A stretch of 12,504 bases of DNA from Deltaproteobacteria bacterium (GTDB taxonomy: Bacteria > Desulfobacterota > Syntrophia > Syntrophales > UBA2192), in contig JAPLJU010000051.1 of the NCBI GenBank assembly GCA_026388445.1, positions 1-12,504 of the forward strand. The letters run 5' to 3'. The position numbers and the translations under genes were made by a program. This document shows positions 1 through 5,526 of the stretch, piece by piece. Position 1 is the first letter of the stretch; each line of letters begins with the position of its first letter. The notes beneath the pieces are model-generated. The model was not told where the DNA came from, did not search any database, and was given only the letters and a program-made list of their open reading frames with translations.

Positions 1-152
1 AGTTCGAAAAGACCCTCATGCTCGTCACCCATGATCGGGCGTTTCTCCAGCGACTGGCGACACGCATCGTGGAAATCGACCGGGGTCGCCTGATATCGTT
101 CCCCTGCGATTACGGCACGTGTAGAATAAGGGGGTCAAATCTTTATCCTTGA
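1..152 (+). pseudogene. uup: 3' fragment of ABC-F ATPase (Uup-like), broken
   Basis: The frame starting at base 3 reads FEKTLMLVTHDRAFLQRLAT and continues with RIVEIDRGRL and a PCDYGT motif. This is the switch-histidine (H-loop, VTHDRAFL) end of the second ATPase domain of Uup/ABC-F proteins. ABC-F proteins are soluble duplicated ATPases acting on ribosomes or on nucleic-acid intermediates. In Uup the PCDY motif is followed by the domain end and a charged coiled-coil tail. Here similarity stops near base 119, and the frame runs into the inverted-repeat element and stops at 150-152, so the C-terminal tail is missing. The gene enters from outside the window, so its 5' state is unknown. Family assignment is good; the exact paralogue is less certain. 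Confidence 0.75.
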
Positions 153-300
153 CAAAGGCTTAGGGCATGCCGGGGCTCTATTATGGTGCTGTCGGCATTG
201 TTAGGACCAGGTATAATGCTTTTCAGAAGGAAACGAGACCACGCGGCTGCAGGCGGAGATTATAAGAGAGAAAATCAGTCAAGGATAAAGATTTGACCCC
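131..300. mobile_element. 170-bp non-autonomous element with perfect 23-bp terminal inverted repeats
   Basis: Bases 131-153 (beginning GGGGTCAAATCTTTATCC) and 278-300 (ending GATTTGACCCC) are exact reverse complements over 23 bp and enclose 124 bp. The interior has no convincing gene. A short frame from an ATG at 169 begins with Met-Pro, as many IS200/REP-associated (Y1) transposases do, but then shows no transposase motif. I infer a MITE-like deletion derivative of such an element; this is not proven. The left end coincides with the loss of Uup similarity. The right end coincides with the point where the HEPN-like frame upstream of base 357 meets a stop (294-296). A near copy of the repeat lies at 1589-1610. 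No clear target-site duplication is visible. Confidence 0.6.
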
Positions 301-356
301 GTTACGTTATACTCAAGGATCTGATAAGGAGTCACCGTTTCTATATCAAACTCGAT

Positions 357-596
357 ATGGTAACAGGTGAGAGACAGCCAGAAAAAGATGAAGCACTTCT
401 AAAACAATTGGAATCACGTGGTGTTAACCAAAGGGCTGAAGCAACATTGGACCTTCTGTATAGCGTCCGATGCAATATGTTCCACGGACACAAAGGTTTT
501 CAAGAAGTACAGGTTGATTTGTTGAAACCGTTGTCATGTATACTCAAATCTACGGTCGAGATTCTTTATGAGAGGCTGAATAGAGATGACAGCTAA
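357..596 (+). CDS. HEPN-like protein, N-terminally truncated (cassette gene 1)
   Basis: The 79-residue product contains the motif VRCNMFHGHK (Arg38, Asn40, His43 of this reading). It matches the R-x4-6-H signature of HEPN domains, which are all-helical and often RNase toxins or defence components. The frame stays open upstream to base 297, immediately inside the inverted-repeat element, and the extra residues (for example LKDLIRSHRFYIKLD) look like normal protein. The true N-terminus was therefore probably lost, and ATG 357, which has no good ribosome binding site, is only the first available Met. The stop codon TAA (594-596) lies inside the R'' box of the first attC site, which is common in integron cassettes. 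Whether the remnant is expressed or active is unknown. Confidence 0.5.
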   Translation: MVTGERQPEKDEALLKQLESRGVNQRAEATLDLLYSVRCNMFHGHKGFQEVQVDLLKPLSCILKSTVEILYERLNRDDS

Positions 597-653
597 CGAG
601 CCGTTGCACCGGATCGCCGATAAATCCGGCTCCCGGTGAACTTTTTGTTAGGC
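591..653 (+). other. attC: attC recombination site 1 (integron cassette)
   Basis: R'' is AGCTAAC (591-597) and R' is GTTAGGC (647-653), sharing the CTAAC/GTTAG core. L'' is GTTGCACCGG (603-612) and L' is CCGGTGAAC (633-641). They pair perfectly except for one unpaired G (606), the extrahelical base expected of attC bottom-strand folding. The unpaired central spacers are 5 nt on each side (598-602, 642-646). The terminal segment 613-632 is short. The site directly follows the stop of one ORF and precedes the ATG of the next by 16 bp, which is standard cassette geometry. Recombination would cut between G647 and T648. Confidence 0.75.
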
Positions 654-669
654 CTCGACGAGGAAGCGG

Positions 670-1308
670 ATGACGTACATTACATTGGCGCTCGAGCCGG
701 AACCGGGGCCCCGAGTGAGCCACCTGATTCGTCGGTTGGAAGATCATTACTTTCGCGACGTTCACGCGATGCTTCGCCTTCCCGCGCCGGCGATTGAGGT
801 CACGCCCGGGTGCAACTTCGCCATAGCACAGGTGCTCGCCTCAGTGGTGAGCGGCGTGTCTGTGACGCTCTACAAGCACTCCGGGAATAATGGCGCTCGG
901 TTCAAGGGACTCCTTGTCGATTACTACCCGTGGTCCGAAGAACCGCAACCAACGGAGGACGTTCCAGAGTCCGCAAGGCTGATTTATGCGCTCGTTCGCA
1001 ATCCGCTGACCCACGATCTCGGCCTAGATCTGGAAACGAAGCGCCGCACGCAGAAAGTGGTCGTCAAGCGCCTGACCACCGATCAGGGAAGGTGCGGGCA
1101 CACGGAGGCGGGAGTGGAAGCTCTTGAAGCGAAGGCGAGACCCCCACGAATGTCGCCAACGATCAAGATCCAAGCCGACCGAGTCGTGCTGCTGGTAGAG
1201 GCATTCTACTGGGGAATCCGGAGGATGCTGATCAACCTCAATGCGGACAGGAGGCGAATTGCGGCGGCCGAAGCCTTCCTGAAGTCGCTTGATAGGCGTG
1301 AGGCCTAA
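670..1308 (+). CDS. HEPN-like hypothetical protein (cassette gene 2, complete)
   Basis: The product is a 212-residue soluble protein with no membrane segment or signal peptide. An AGGAAG ribosome binding site (661-666) precedes ATG 670, and the gene starts 22 bp after the attC1 cut point. The only motif I can point to is ALVRNPLTHDLGLD, with Arg110, Asn111 and His115. It is an R-N-x3-H form of the HEPN signature, placed at the end of a predicted helix. The C-terminal third has a second helical block (RVVLLVEAFYWGIRRMLI). The stop TAA (1306-1308) sits within the R'' box of attC2. The sequence is richer in G+C than the genes on either side, as expected if each cassette has its own origin. I do not recognise a named family; a HEPN-type toxin or RNase role is inference from the motif alone. 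Confidence 0.75.
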   Translation: MTYITLALEPEPGPRVSHLIRRLEDHYFRDVHAMLRLPAPAIEVTPGCNFAIAQVLASVVSGVSVTLYKHSGNNGARFKGLLVDYYPWSEEPQPTEDVPESARLIYALVRNPLTHDLGLDLETKRRTQKVVVKRLTTDQGRCGHTEAGVEALEAKARPPRMSPTIKIQADRVVLLVEAFYWGIRRMLINLNADRRRIAAAEAFLKSLDRREA

Positions 1309-1377
1309 CAAGGCGTTGCACCCGACGGCCGCCGGCGCGATCATGAGGCGGTCGCAGGTGAACGCCCGCCGTTAGAA
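1303..1377 (+). other. attC: attC recombination site 2 (integron cassette)
   Basis: R'' is GCCTAAC (1303-1309) and R' is GTTAGAA (1371-1377; the last base departs from the usual pyrimidine). L'' is GGCGTTGCACC (1312-1322) and L' is GGTGAACGCC (1357-1366). They pair fully with one extrahelical G at 1318, in the same register as site 1. The inner segment 1323-1356 can extend the hairpin (CGAC..CCGCC against GGCGGTCG). The cut between G1371 and T1372 would define cassette 2 as 648-1371, 724 bp. Confidence 0.8.
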
Positions 1378-1393
1378 TTCATAGGATCAATTT

Positions 1394-1579
1394 ATGCTTA
1401 AAGCAATTAAAGCCATCTTTACAAATTCCAAAATTCTTCACTTGGTTAATTCCCACGATTTTTGTAGCACCACTACTAATCTTACTTATATCTGGATACA
1501 TAACGAACCAAACTCTGAATATCTCGCTTACGAATTTAAAGAACGTTATCTATCTCACATTAGCCGTGTCAATTATTGA
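1394..1579 (+). CDS. small hypothetical protein (cassette gene 3, probably truncated)
   Basis: The 61-residue AT-rich ORF starts 22 bp after the attC2 cut point, the usual distance for a cassette gene. The predicted protein (MLKAIKAIFTNSKILHLVNS at the start) has no motif I recognise. The ribosome binding site is weak (AGGAT, about 8 nt upstream of ATG 1394). No attC follows; 9 bp after the stop the sequence enters a copy of the inverted-repeat element. The cassette has therefore lost its 3' end, and the ORF may be the N-terminal part of a longer protein. It could also be non-coding sequence that happens to be open. Confidence 0.35.
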   Translation: MLKAIKAIFTNSKILHLVNSHDFCSTTTNLTYIWIHNEPNSEYLAYEFKERYLSHISRVNY

Positions 1580-1587
1580 AGAAACGG

Positions 1588-1696
1588 AGGGTCAAATCTT
1601 TATCCTTGACTAAGGCATATCATGCCCGCCGACGAGATAAAGGGGAGAGGCTACTTTTTCACGCCAAGAAATATCAAATTATCAAAGCCTGACCCC
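1588..1696. repeat. Second copy of the inverted-repeat end, with a degenerate partner
   Basis: Bases 1589-1610 repeat 22 of the 23 bases of the 131-153 terminal repeat in the same orientation. Similarity continues weakly downstream: both copies have AAGGC and then CATGCC shortly after the repeat. A possible decayed right end lies at 1681-1696 (ATCAAAGCCTGACCCC). Its reverse complement matches the left end only with a gap and several mismatches. The piece thus looks like another short, decayed member of the same family. It separates cassette 3 from the recombinase tail. Confidence 0.5.
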
Positions 1697-1700
1697 GAAA

Positions 1701-1835
1701 CCTCCCGAGAGCCGGACGACAACGGAGATCTACCTGCACAGCATCGGCGAAGCGGAGCGGGAGGCCATGACCATTTTCGAAAAAATGGCGACAAACCCGG
1801 TCGGGGAATCAGCGGAGATGAGAAAGTTTACATAA
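1701..1835 (+). pseudogene. int: C-terminal tail of a tyrosine recombinase (phage/island integrase)
   Basis: The frame in register with 1701 reads ESRTTTEIYLHSIGEAEREA and then MTIFEKM, ending at TAA 1833-1835. A 'TTEIYLHS(I/L)GE' stretch is typical of tyrosine recombinases: the Tyr of IYLHS fits the catalytic tyrosine near the C-terminus, after the lost H-x-x-R region. Everything N-terminal, including the other catalytic residues, is missing because the frame emerges from the repeat element at 1588-1696. The fragment points at the 3' end of the tRNA-Thr gene 70 bp away, which is the usual place of an island integrase next to its tRNA attachment site. Recognition rests on about 40 residues. 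Confidence 0.6.
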
Positions 1836-1860
1836 CTTTCTCACACGAGTCTCACACGGC

Positions 1861-1895
1861 AAAAAGAAAGGGATCAGCCCATCGGCTAACCCCTT
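1861..1895 (-). terminator. Rho-independent terminator of tRNA-Thr
   Basis: Read on the minus strand, AAGGG(G) and (T)CCCTT (plus 1890-1895 and 1868-1873) enclose an inner AGCC/GGCT stem (1884-1887, 1876-1879) with a 4-nt loop. The stem is followed by TTTCTTTTT. It lies 9 bp past the encoded CCA of the tRNA. Confidence 0.65.
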
Positions 1896-1903
1896 GAAAT
1901 CAT

Positions 1904-1979
1904 TGGAGCCGATGTGGGGATTCGAACCCCAGACCTAGTGATTACGAATCACTTGCTCTACCAGCTGAGCTACATCGGC
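1904..1979 (-). tRNA. tRNA-Thr (anticodon CGT), CCA encoded
   Basis: The complete cloverleaf reads on the minus strand from 1979. The acceptor stem GCCGATG/CATCGGC is perfect and is followed by TA. The D arm is GCTC-AGCTGGTA-GAGC. The anticodon arm is AGTGA-TTCGTAA-TCACT with CGT at plus positions 1946-1944. The variable loop is AGGTC and the T arm is TGGGG-TTCGAAT-CCCCA. The discriminator is T (1907), and the CCA end is encoded (1906-1904). CGT reads ACG threonine codons. The 3' half is a classic target for tyrosine-recombinase islands, and a recombinase tail lies just beyond it. Confidence 0.97.
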
Positions 1980-1996
1980 TTCTTCGACGGGAAGTG

Positions 1997-2025
1997 ATAT
2001 TAATCTGCCCTTTTTTCTTTGTCAA
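1997..2025 (-). promoter_or_regulatory. sigma70-type promoter of tRNA-Thr
   Basis: On the minus strand TTGACA (2025-2020) and TAATAT (2002-1997) are separated by 17 bp. The expected start is close to 1990, about 10 nt before the tRNA 5' end at 1979. Confidence 0.8.
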
Positions 2026-2067
2026 GCGCAATCCAAGCATCGGAAATCTTCGGGGAAATCGTTGGTC

Positions 2068-2095
2068 TTGACTTTCATTATCAGTCTGGTAATAT
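2068..2095 (+). promoter_or_regulatory. Candidate promoter of the alr locus
   Basis: TTGACT (2068-2073) and TAATAT (2090-2095) are separated by 16 bp. This places transcription start near 2102, upstream of ATG 2130. It supports that start over the in-frame TTG at 2019, which would overlap the -35 box of the tRNA promoter and lie upstream of this promoter. Confidence 0.55.
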
Positions 2096-2129
2096 CTGCG
2101 CGACCTTCAAAGGAAAAACGGTTCCCGGG

Positions 2130-4121
2130 ATGAAAAATAGCGGTAACGCCAGGTCTAAAAAGGCAGCGGAACAGGAGCAGCAGTACCGGAGCTGGGTGGA
2201 GGTGGATCTGGGAAACCTCACCCACAACTGGCGGGAGATCCGAAGGCTCGTGGGCCCCCAGGTCAGGATCCTGCAGGTCGTCAAGGCCGATGCATACGGC
2301 CACGGGGCCATCGAGGTGTCCAACGTTGCCCTGCAAAACGGGGGCACCCACCTGGGAGTGGCCAACTCCGACGAGGGCGTTCAGCTTCGCGTCGGCGGCA
2401 TCGAAGTGCCCATCATCATTCTCAGTCCCTCCATCGATTCGGAAATCCCCGAGATCATCAAGTACAACCTCACACCCTCCGTCTCGGACATCGGCTTTGC
2501 GCGGGAGATCAGCAGGCAGCTGAAGAAGGCGGGGATGAAGCTTCCCGTCCACGTCGAGGTGGACACCGGCATGGGAAGAGGGGGAACGCTTTACAGCGAA
2601 GCCTTTGACATGATCAAGGAAGTAAACAGGCTTCCCAATATCGCCATTGAGGGCATCTTTACCCACCTTTCCTCGAGCGAGGTTGAAAACGACGAGTACA
2701 ACCAGAGGCAGTGGGATCTTTTCAAAGAGCTTCTCGAACAACTCGAGCGGGGCGGCATCTCGATTCCCATCAAGCACATGGCCAACAGCGGCGGCGTGCT
2801 CAACTTCCGCAGGTTCCACCTGGACATGGTGAGGCCGGGCATCATGTCTTACGGCATCTACCCCTCGCCCGATCTCGCATCGAAGGCGAAACTCCTGCCC
2901 GTGATGAGCTTCAAGACCCGTGTCATGCTCCTGAAGGAATTCCCCGAAGGCCACGGCATCGGGTACAACCGGACCTACGTCACGAAAGGGCCAACCCGCA
3001 TTGCCACCATCCCCGTCGGTTACGGAGACGGTTACGGCCGCATCCTGTCCAACCAGATCGATGTCCTGATCCGGGGGAGGCGCGCACCCTTGGTGGGGCG
3101 CGTTTCCATGGACATGTGTACCATCGACGTGACCCACATCCCGGACTGCAGGACCGGTGACGAGGTGGTGCTCCTCGGCAGGCAGGGGAAAGAGTACATT
3201 TCGGCCAACGAGATCGCCGCCAAAGCCCAGACCATCAGCTACGAGATCCTCTGCGCCCTCGGAAAGAGGGCCCCGAGAGTCTTCGTTCACAAGGGGAAGG
3301 CCGATACCGTGGAGCCCCGGCTCCGGCGGATCTTTATCCCCGACGAAGAGAAGTCCCTTACCCGCATCGATAGCGTCATCCGCCGCTGTTTCCAGGCCAG
3401 GGCCGAGGATACGGAAATGGGCGATGCCATCTTCTACGAGATGTTCGAAACCCTCTTTGGCAAGGAAGACCGGCGGCTGGAGCTGCGGACGAACTTCCGA
3501 TACGACATCACCGTCGCCGATTTCTCGGCGACGGAGGTCGAGGACGATCCCGAAGCGATCAACTACTTCAAGGTGACGACGCATATCGAATACACGAAGA
3601 CTTTGAGAAACAACCCCTTCATCATCGGCTGCGCCCTGAACAACCAGCAGCTCTCCGAGCTCTTCGAAGACCCCCGCTGTGAATACCGCTGGCTCCTTTT
3701 CGGCCGCGACGCCCTCTTCAAGGAAAGCGACTTCCAGGTCGATCGTGTCTGCGTGGACGATGAGGTTGTCCCCATGATCCGGGCGGGATACACGACCCGG
3801 GGCTATGAAATCTGGTGCGGCGGCGACGTGCTCAAGAAAAAGATAAACCGCCCTGTCCGGCTGAAGATCGACATCCAGACGAAGAAGTACAAGAGCAGCA
3901 ATAACTTCTCCGTGTACTTGGTCTACCCCACCCGGGGGCTCGACATCTTCTTCAACTACGCCGGCACGAAACTCAAGAACGTGCGCGAGGTGAGCTTCTT
4001 CGCGGGGAAACGCCCTTACCCGCAGGTGCTGACGGAAAGGGGGAAATCGATCCGCCTGATGATCAACGAGCATGACTGGGTCTTCCCGAACAGCGGGGTA
4101 ACGTTTATCTGGGATCTTTAG
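2130..4121 (+). CDS. alr: Alanine racemase with an extra C-terminal domain of unknown function
   Basis: The product has 663 residues. Residues 20-390 are a fold-type III PLP alanine racemase, which makes D-alanine for peptidoglycan in the cytoplasm. The motif VVKADAYGHGA holds the PLP lysine (Lys52) at the mouth of the barrel. VDTGMGRGG, the PGIMSYGIYP block, GIGYNRTY with the probable catalytic Tyr279, IPVGYGDGYGR and RVSMDMCTIDVT follow in the usual order. Ordinary alanine racemases end near here at about 360-390 residues. This one continues for ~270 residues (391-663) with a helical start (IDSVIRRCFQAR), then mixed strands ending in WVFPNSGVTFIWDL; I recognise no family there. ATG 2130 was chosen because it follows a promoter and a distant AAAGGAA; the frame remains open to TTG 2019. 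A ligase-family gene follows after 157 bp, consistent with D-Ala-D-Ala synthesis. Confidence 0.92.
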   Translation: MKNSGNARSKKAAEQEQQYRSWVEVDLGNLTHNWREIRRLVGPQVRILQVVKADAYGHGAIEVSNVALQNGGTHLGVANSDEGVQLRVGGIEVPIIILSPSIDSEIPEIIKYNLTPSVSDIGFAREISRQLKKAGMKLPVHVEVDTGMGRGGTLYSEAFDMIKEVNRLPNIAIEGIFTHLSSSEVENDEYNQRQWDLFKELLEQLERGGISIPIKHMANSGGVLNFRRFHLDMVRPGIMSYGIYPSPDLASKAKLLPVMSFKTRVMLLKEFPEGHGIGYNRTYVTKGPTRIATIPVGYGDGYGRILSNQIDVLIRGRRAPLVGRVSMDMCTIDVTHIPDCRTGDEVVLLGRQGKEYISANEIAAKAQTISYEILCALGKRAPRVFVHKGKADTVEPRLRRIFIPDEEKSLTRIDSVIRRCFQARAEDTEMGDAIFYEMFETLFGKEDRRLELRTNFRYDITVADFSATEVEDDPEAINYFKVTTHIEYTKTLRNNPFIIGCALNNQQLSELFEDPRCEYRWLLFGRDALFKESDFQVDRVCVDDEVVPMIRAGYTTRGYEIWCGGDVLKKKINRPVRLKIDIQTKKYKSSNNFSVYLVYPTRGLDIFFNYAGTKLKNVREVSFFAGKRPYPQVLTERGKSIRLMINEHDWVFPNSGVTFIWDL

Positions 4122-4136
4122 CGAACGAAGCTCGCA

Positions 4137-4220
4137 GTTATGAATTATGAATTTTGAGTTTTGAATTAGAGAAGGATTCAGGTCCTTCAACTCGACACTC
4201 AACATTCAAAATTCAACACT
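4137..4220. repeat. Heptamer-repeat tracts in inverted orientation around a hairpin
   Basis: Bases 4137-4164 are four head-to-tail heptamers of the form RTTWTGA (GTTATGA, ATTATGA, ATTTTGA, GTTTTGA). Bases 4188-4220 carry the same kind of heptamers on the opposite strand (reverse complements GTGTTGA, ATTTTGA, ATGTTGA, GTGTCGA). Between them GAAGGA/TCCTTC (4171-4176 and 4183-4188) forms a perfect 6-bp stem with a 6-nt loop. The whole could fold into one long imperfect hairpin. No T-run follows, so it is not a standard terminator. The rest of the alr-ddl gap (4221-4278) shows nothing else. Confidence 0.6.
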
Positions 4221-4278
4221 GGCAGGCACCATTCATATTCGAAGAGATGCTTGAAAAGCGACACGGGATTTAAAGCAA

Positions 4279-5334
4279 ATGACGAAGCTAAGGGTTGGCA
4301 TCATCTTCGGCGGGATATCCTCCGAACGGGAGGTCTCCCTCAACAGCGGAAGAAACGTCTATGACAATATCGACCGGGAACTCTACGAGCCCTTTGCCAT
4401 CTTCATGGACGGGGCCGGTTATCTCTGGATCCTTCCCTGGCAGCTCATCTCACAGAATACCACCGTTGACATATCGGAGCGGCTGGAGCAGGAGGCTAAG
4501 AGAATCCCTTACGAGTCCCTGAAAGAAACCATCGATTTTGCCTTCCTCGCCCTTCACGGAAAGTATGGCGATGACGGCTGTATCCAGGGTGTCCTGGAAT
4601 TGCTCGGCATCCCCTACACGGGGCCGGGGATCCTGGCCTCGGCGCTTGGGATGGACAAGATCATCCAGCAGAAGATCCTGGCTGCCGAGGGGATCGGCGT
4701 TCCCCGGAGCGACGAGGTCACGGAGTATGAGTGGAAGACGCACCGGGAGGGCGTGATCAAAAGACTCACGGAAAAATTCGGCTTTCCCTTAGTGACGAAA
4801 CCCTGCAGGGAGGGTTCCAGTGTCGGCGTAACGATTATCCGGGACGCCGGCAGCCTTGGGCAGGGTATCGCCGAGGCTCTGAAATGGGACAACGTGGCTC
4901 TCGTCGAGGAATTTCTGGACGGTGTGGAGTTTTCCTCTATCATCCTGGAGGCGGACGGTCATGCCTTTCCTTTGTCCCTCACGGAGATCTACCCGCAGAG
5001 CGAGTTCTACACCTACGACGACAAATACATGCCGGGACGGTGCCGGAAGTTCACACCGCCGAAGAATCTCTCTAAGGATGTGGTGGAGAAGATCAAGAAA
5101 GAGGCGGTGCGCGCTTTCAAGGCCCTGGGATTCCGCTGTTACGGCCGGATCGACGGGTTTGTCCTGAAGGATGGCCGTGTCCTCATCACCGATCCGAATT
5201 CCTCGTCGGGCATGGCGCCGTCTTCTTTCTTCTTCGAGCAGGCGGCCGAACAGGGAATGCTCCCCTCCATGATCATATCCAGGCTTATAGAGGTCGCCCT
5301 CAAAATTCATCGGGAGAAGAAGGGACCACTTTAA
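4279..5334 (+). CDS. ddl: D-alanine-D-alanine ligase family protein, paralogue 1 (Y-type omega loop)
   Basis: The product is 351 residues, an ATP-grasp ligase that joins two D-amino acids for the peptidoglycan stem. Visible family motifs are GGISSEREVSLNSG (Glu18, equivalent to E. coli DdlB Glu15), ALHGKYGDDG (His93), and the ATP-grasp Lys174 followed by CREGSSVG with Ser180 (DdlB Ser150). The omega loop FYTYDDKY has Lys249-Tyr250 (DdlB Lys215-Tyr216), and the metal site is GRID with Asp292 and DPN with Asn307. The Glu-Ser-Tyr triad of D-Ala-D-Ala ligases is thus intact. Unusual points are Asp305 where DdlB has metal-binding Glu270, and NSSSGMA instead of the common N-T-x-P-G-M-T. The ribosome binding site is weak. 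A second paralogue lies 994 bp downstream and shares the C-terminal KKGPL. Confidence 0.88.
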   Translation: MTKLRVGIIFGGISSEREVSLNSGRNVYDNIDRELYEPFAIFMDGAGYLWILPWQLISQNTTVDISERLEQEAKRIPYESLKETIDFAFLALHGKYGDDGCIQGVLELLGIPYTGPGILASALGMDKIIQQKILAAEGIGVPRSDEVTEYEWKTHREGVIKRLTEKFGFPLVTKPCREGSSVGVTIIRDAGSLGQGIAEALKWDNVALVEEFLDGVEFSSIILEADGHAFPLSLTEIYPQSEFYTYDDKYMPGRCRKFTPPKNLSKDVVEKIKKEAVRAFKALGFRCYGRIDGFVLKDGRVLITDPNSSSGMAPSSFFFEQAAEQGMLPSMIISRLIEVALKIHREKKGPL

Positions 5335-5464
5335 GAAACAGTGATCCGTGGTGAGCACGGGCTGCAAGCCCGGGTTGTGAGTTGTCAGTTGTGCGTTGTG
5401 AGAAAGACTAAACAGACCAAACAGACCAGATAGACCCTTAAAAGACAGAGGTGAGTGGTGAGAA
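5323..5464. repeat. Hairpins and 7/9-bp tandem tracts after ddl paralogue 1
   Basis: GGACCACT (5323-5330) and AGTGATCC (5340-5347) form a stem with one mismatch that contains the ddl stop codon in its loop. CGGGCT-GCA-AGCCCG (5358-5372) is a perfect hairpin without a T-run. Bases 5374-5401 are four heptamers (GTTGTGA, GTTGTCA, GTTGTGC, GTTGTGA). Bases 5410-5436 are three 9-mers (AAACAGACC twice, AGATAGACC). Bases 5451-5464 are two further heptamers (GTGAGTG, GTGAGAA). No gene is visible in 5335-5526. Confidence 0.6.
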
Positions 5465-5526
5465 TAAATATTGAAGGTGCGGTACGGGGCCGCGGAATTT
5501 TGAGACACCAATTAGGAGAGCACTTT

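Noticed and set aside
1622..1897. 91-codon frame between the repeat copy and tRNA-Thr
   Set aside because: The convincing protein signal here (recombinase tail) is in another frame ending at 1835. This frame begins in the repeat element and ends inside the tRNA terminator.
2019..2129. TTG 2019 as start of alr
   Set aside because: It overlaps the tRNA promoter on the other strand and lies upstream of the likely alr promoter. The encoded extra residues do not look like a racemase N-terminus.
2022..4205. 727-codon open frame on the minus strand opposite alr
   Set aside because: It mirrors the racemase gene in a G+C-rich region, has no recognisable domain and no ribosome binding site. Codon bias of alr is enough to keep the opposite strand open.
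5410..5436. Short repeats after ddl paralogue 1 as a CRISPR array
   Set aside because: Units are 7-9 bp, directly adjacent and without spacers.
5455..5526. GTG 5455 as start of the outer-membrane protein
   Set aside because: It would place 24 residues before the signal peptide and has no ribosome binding site, unlike ATG 5527.
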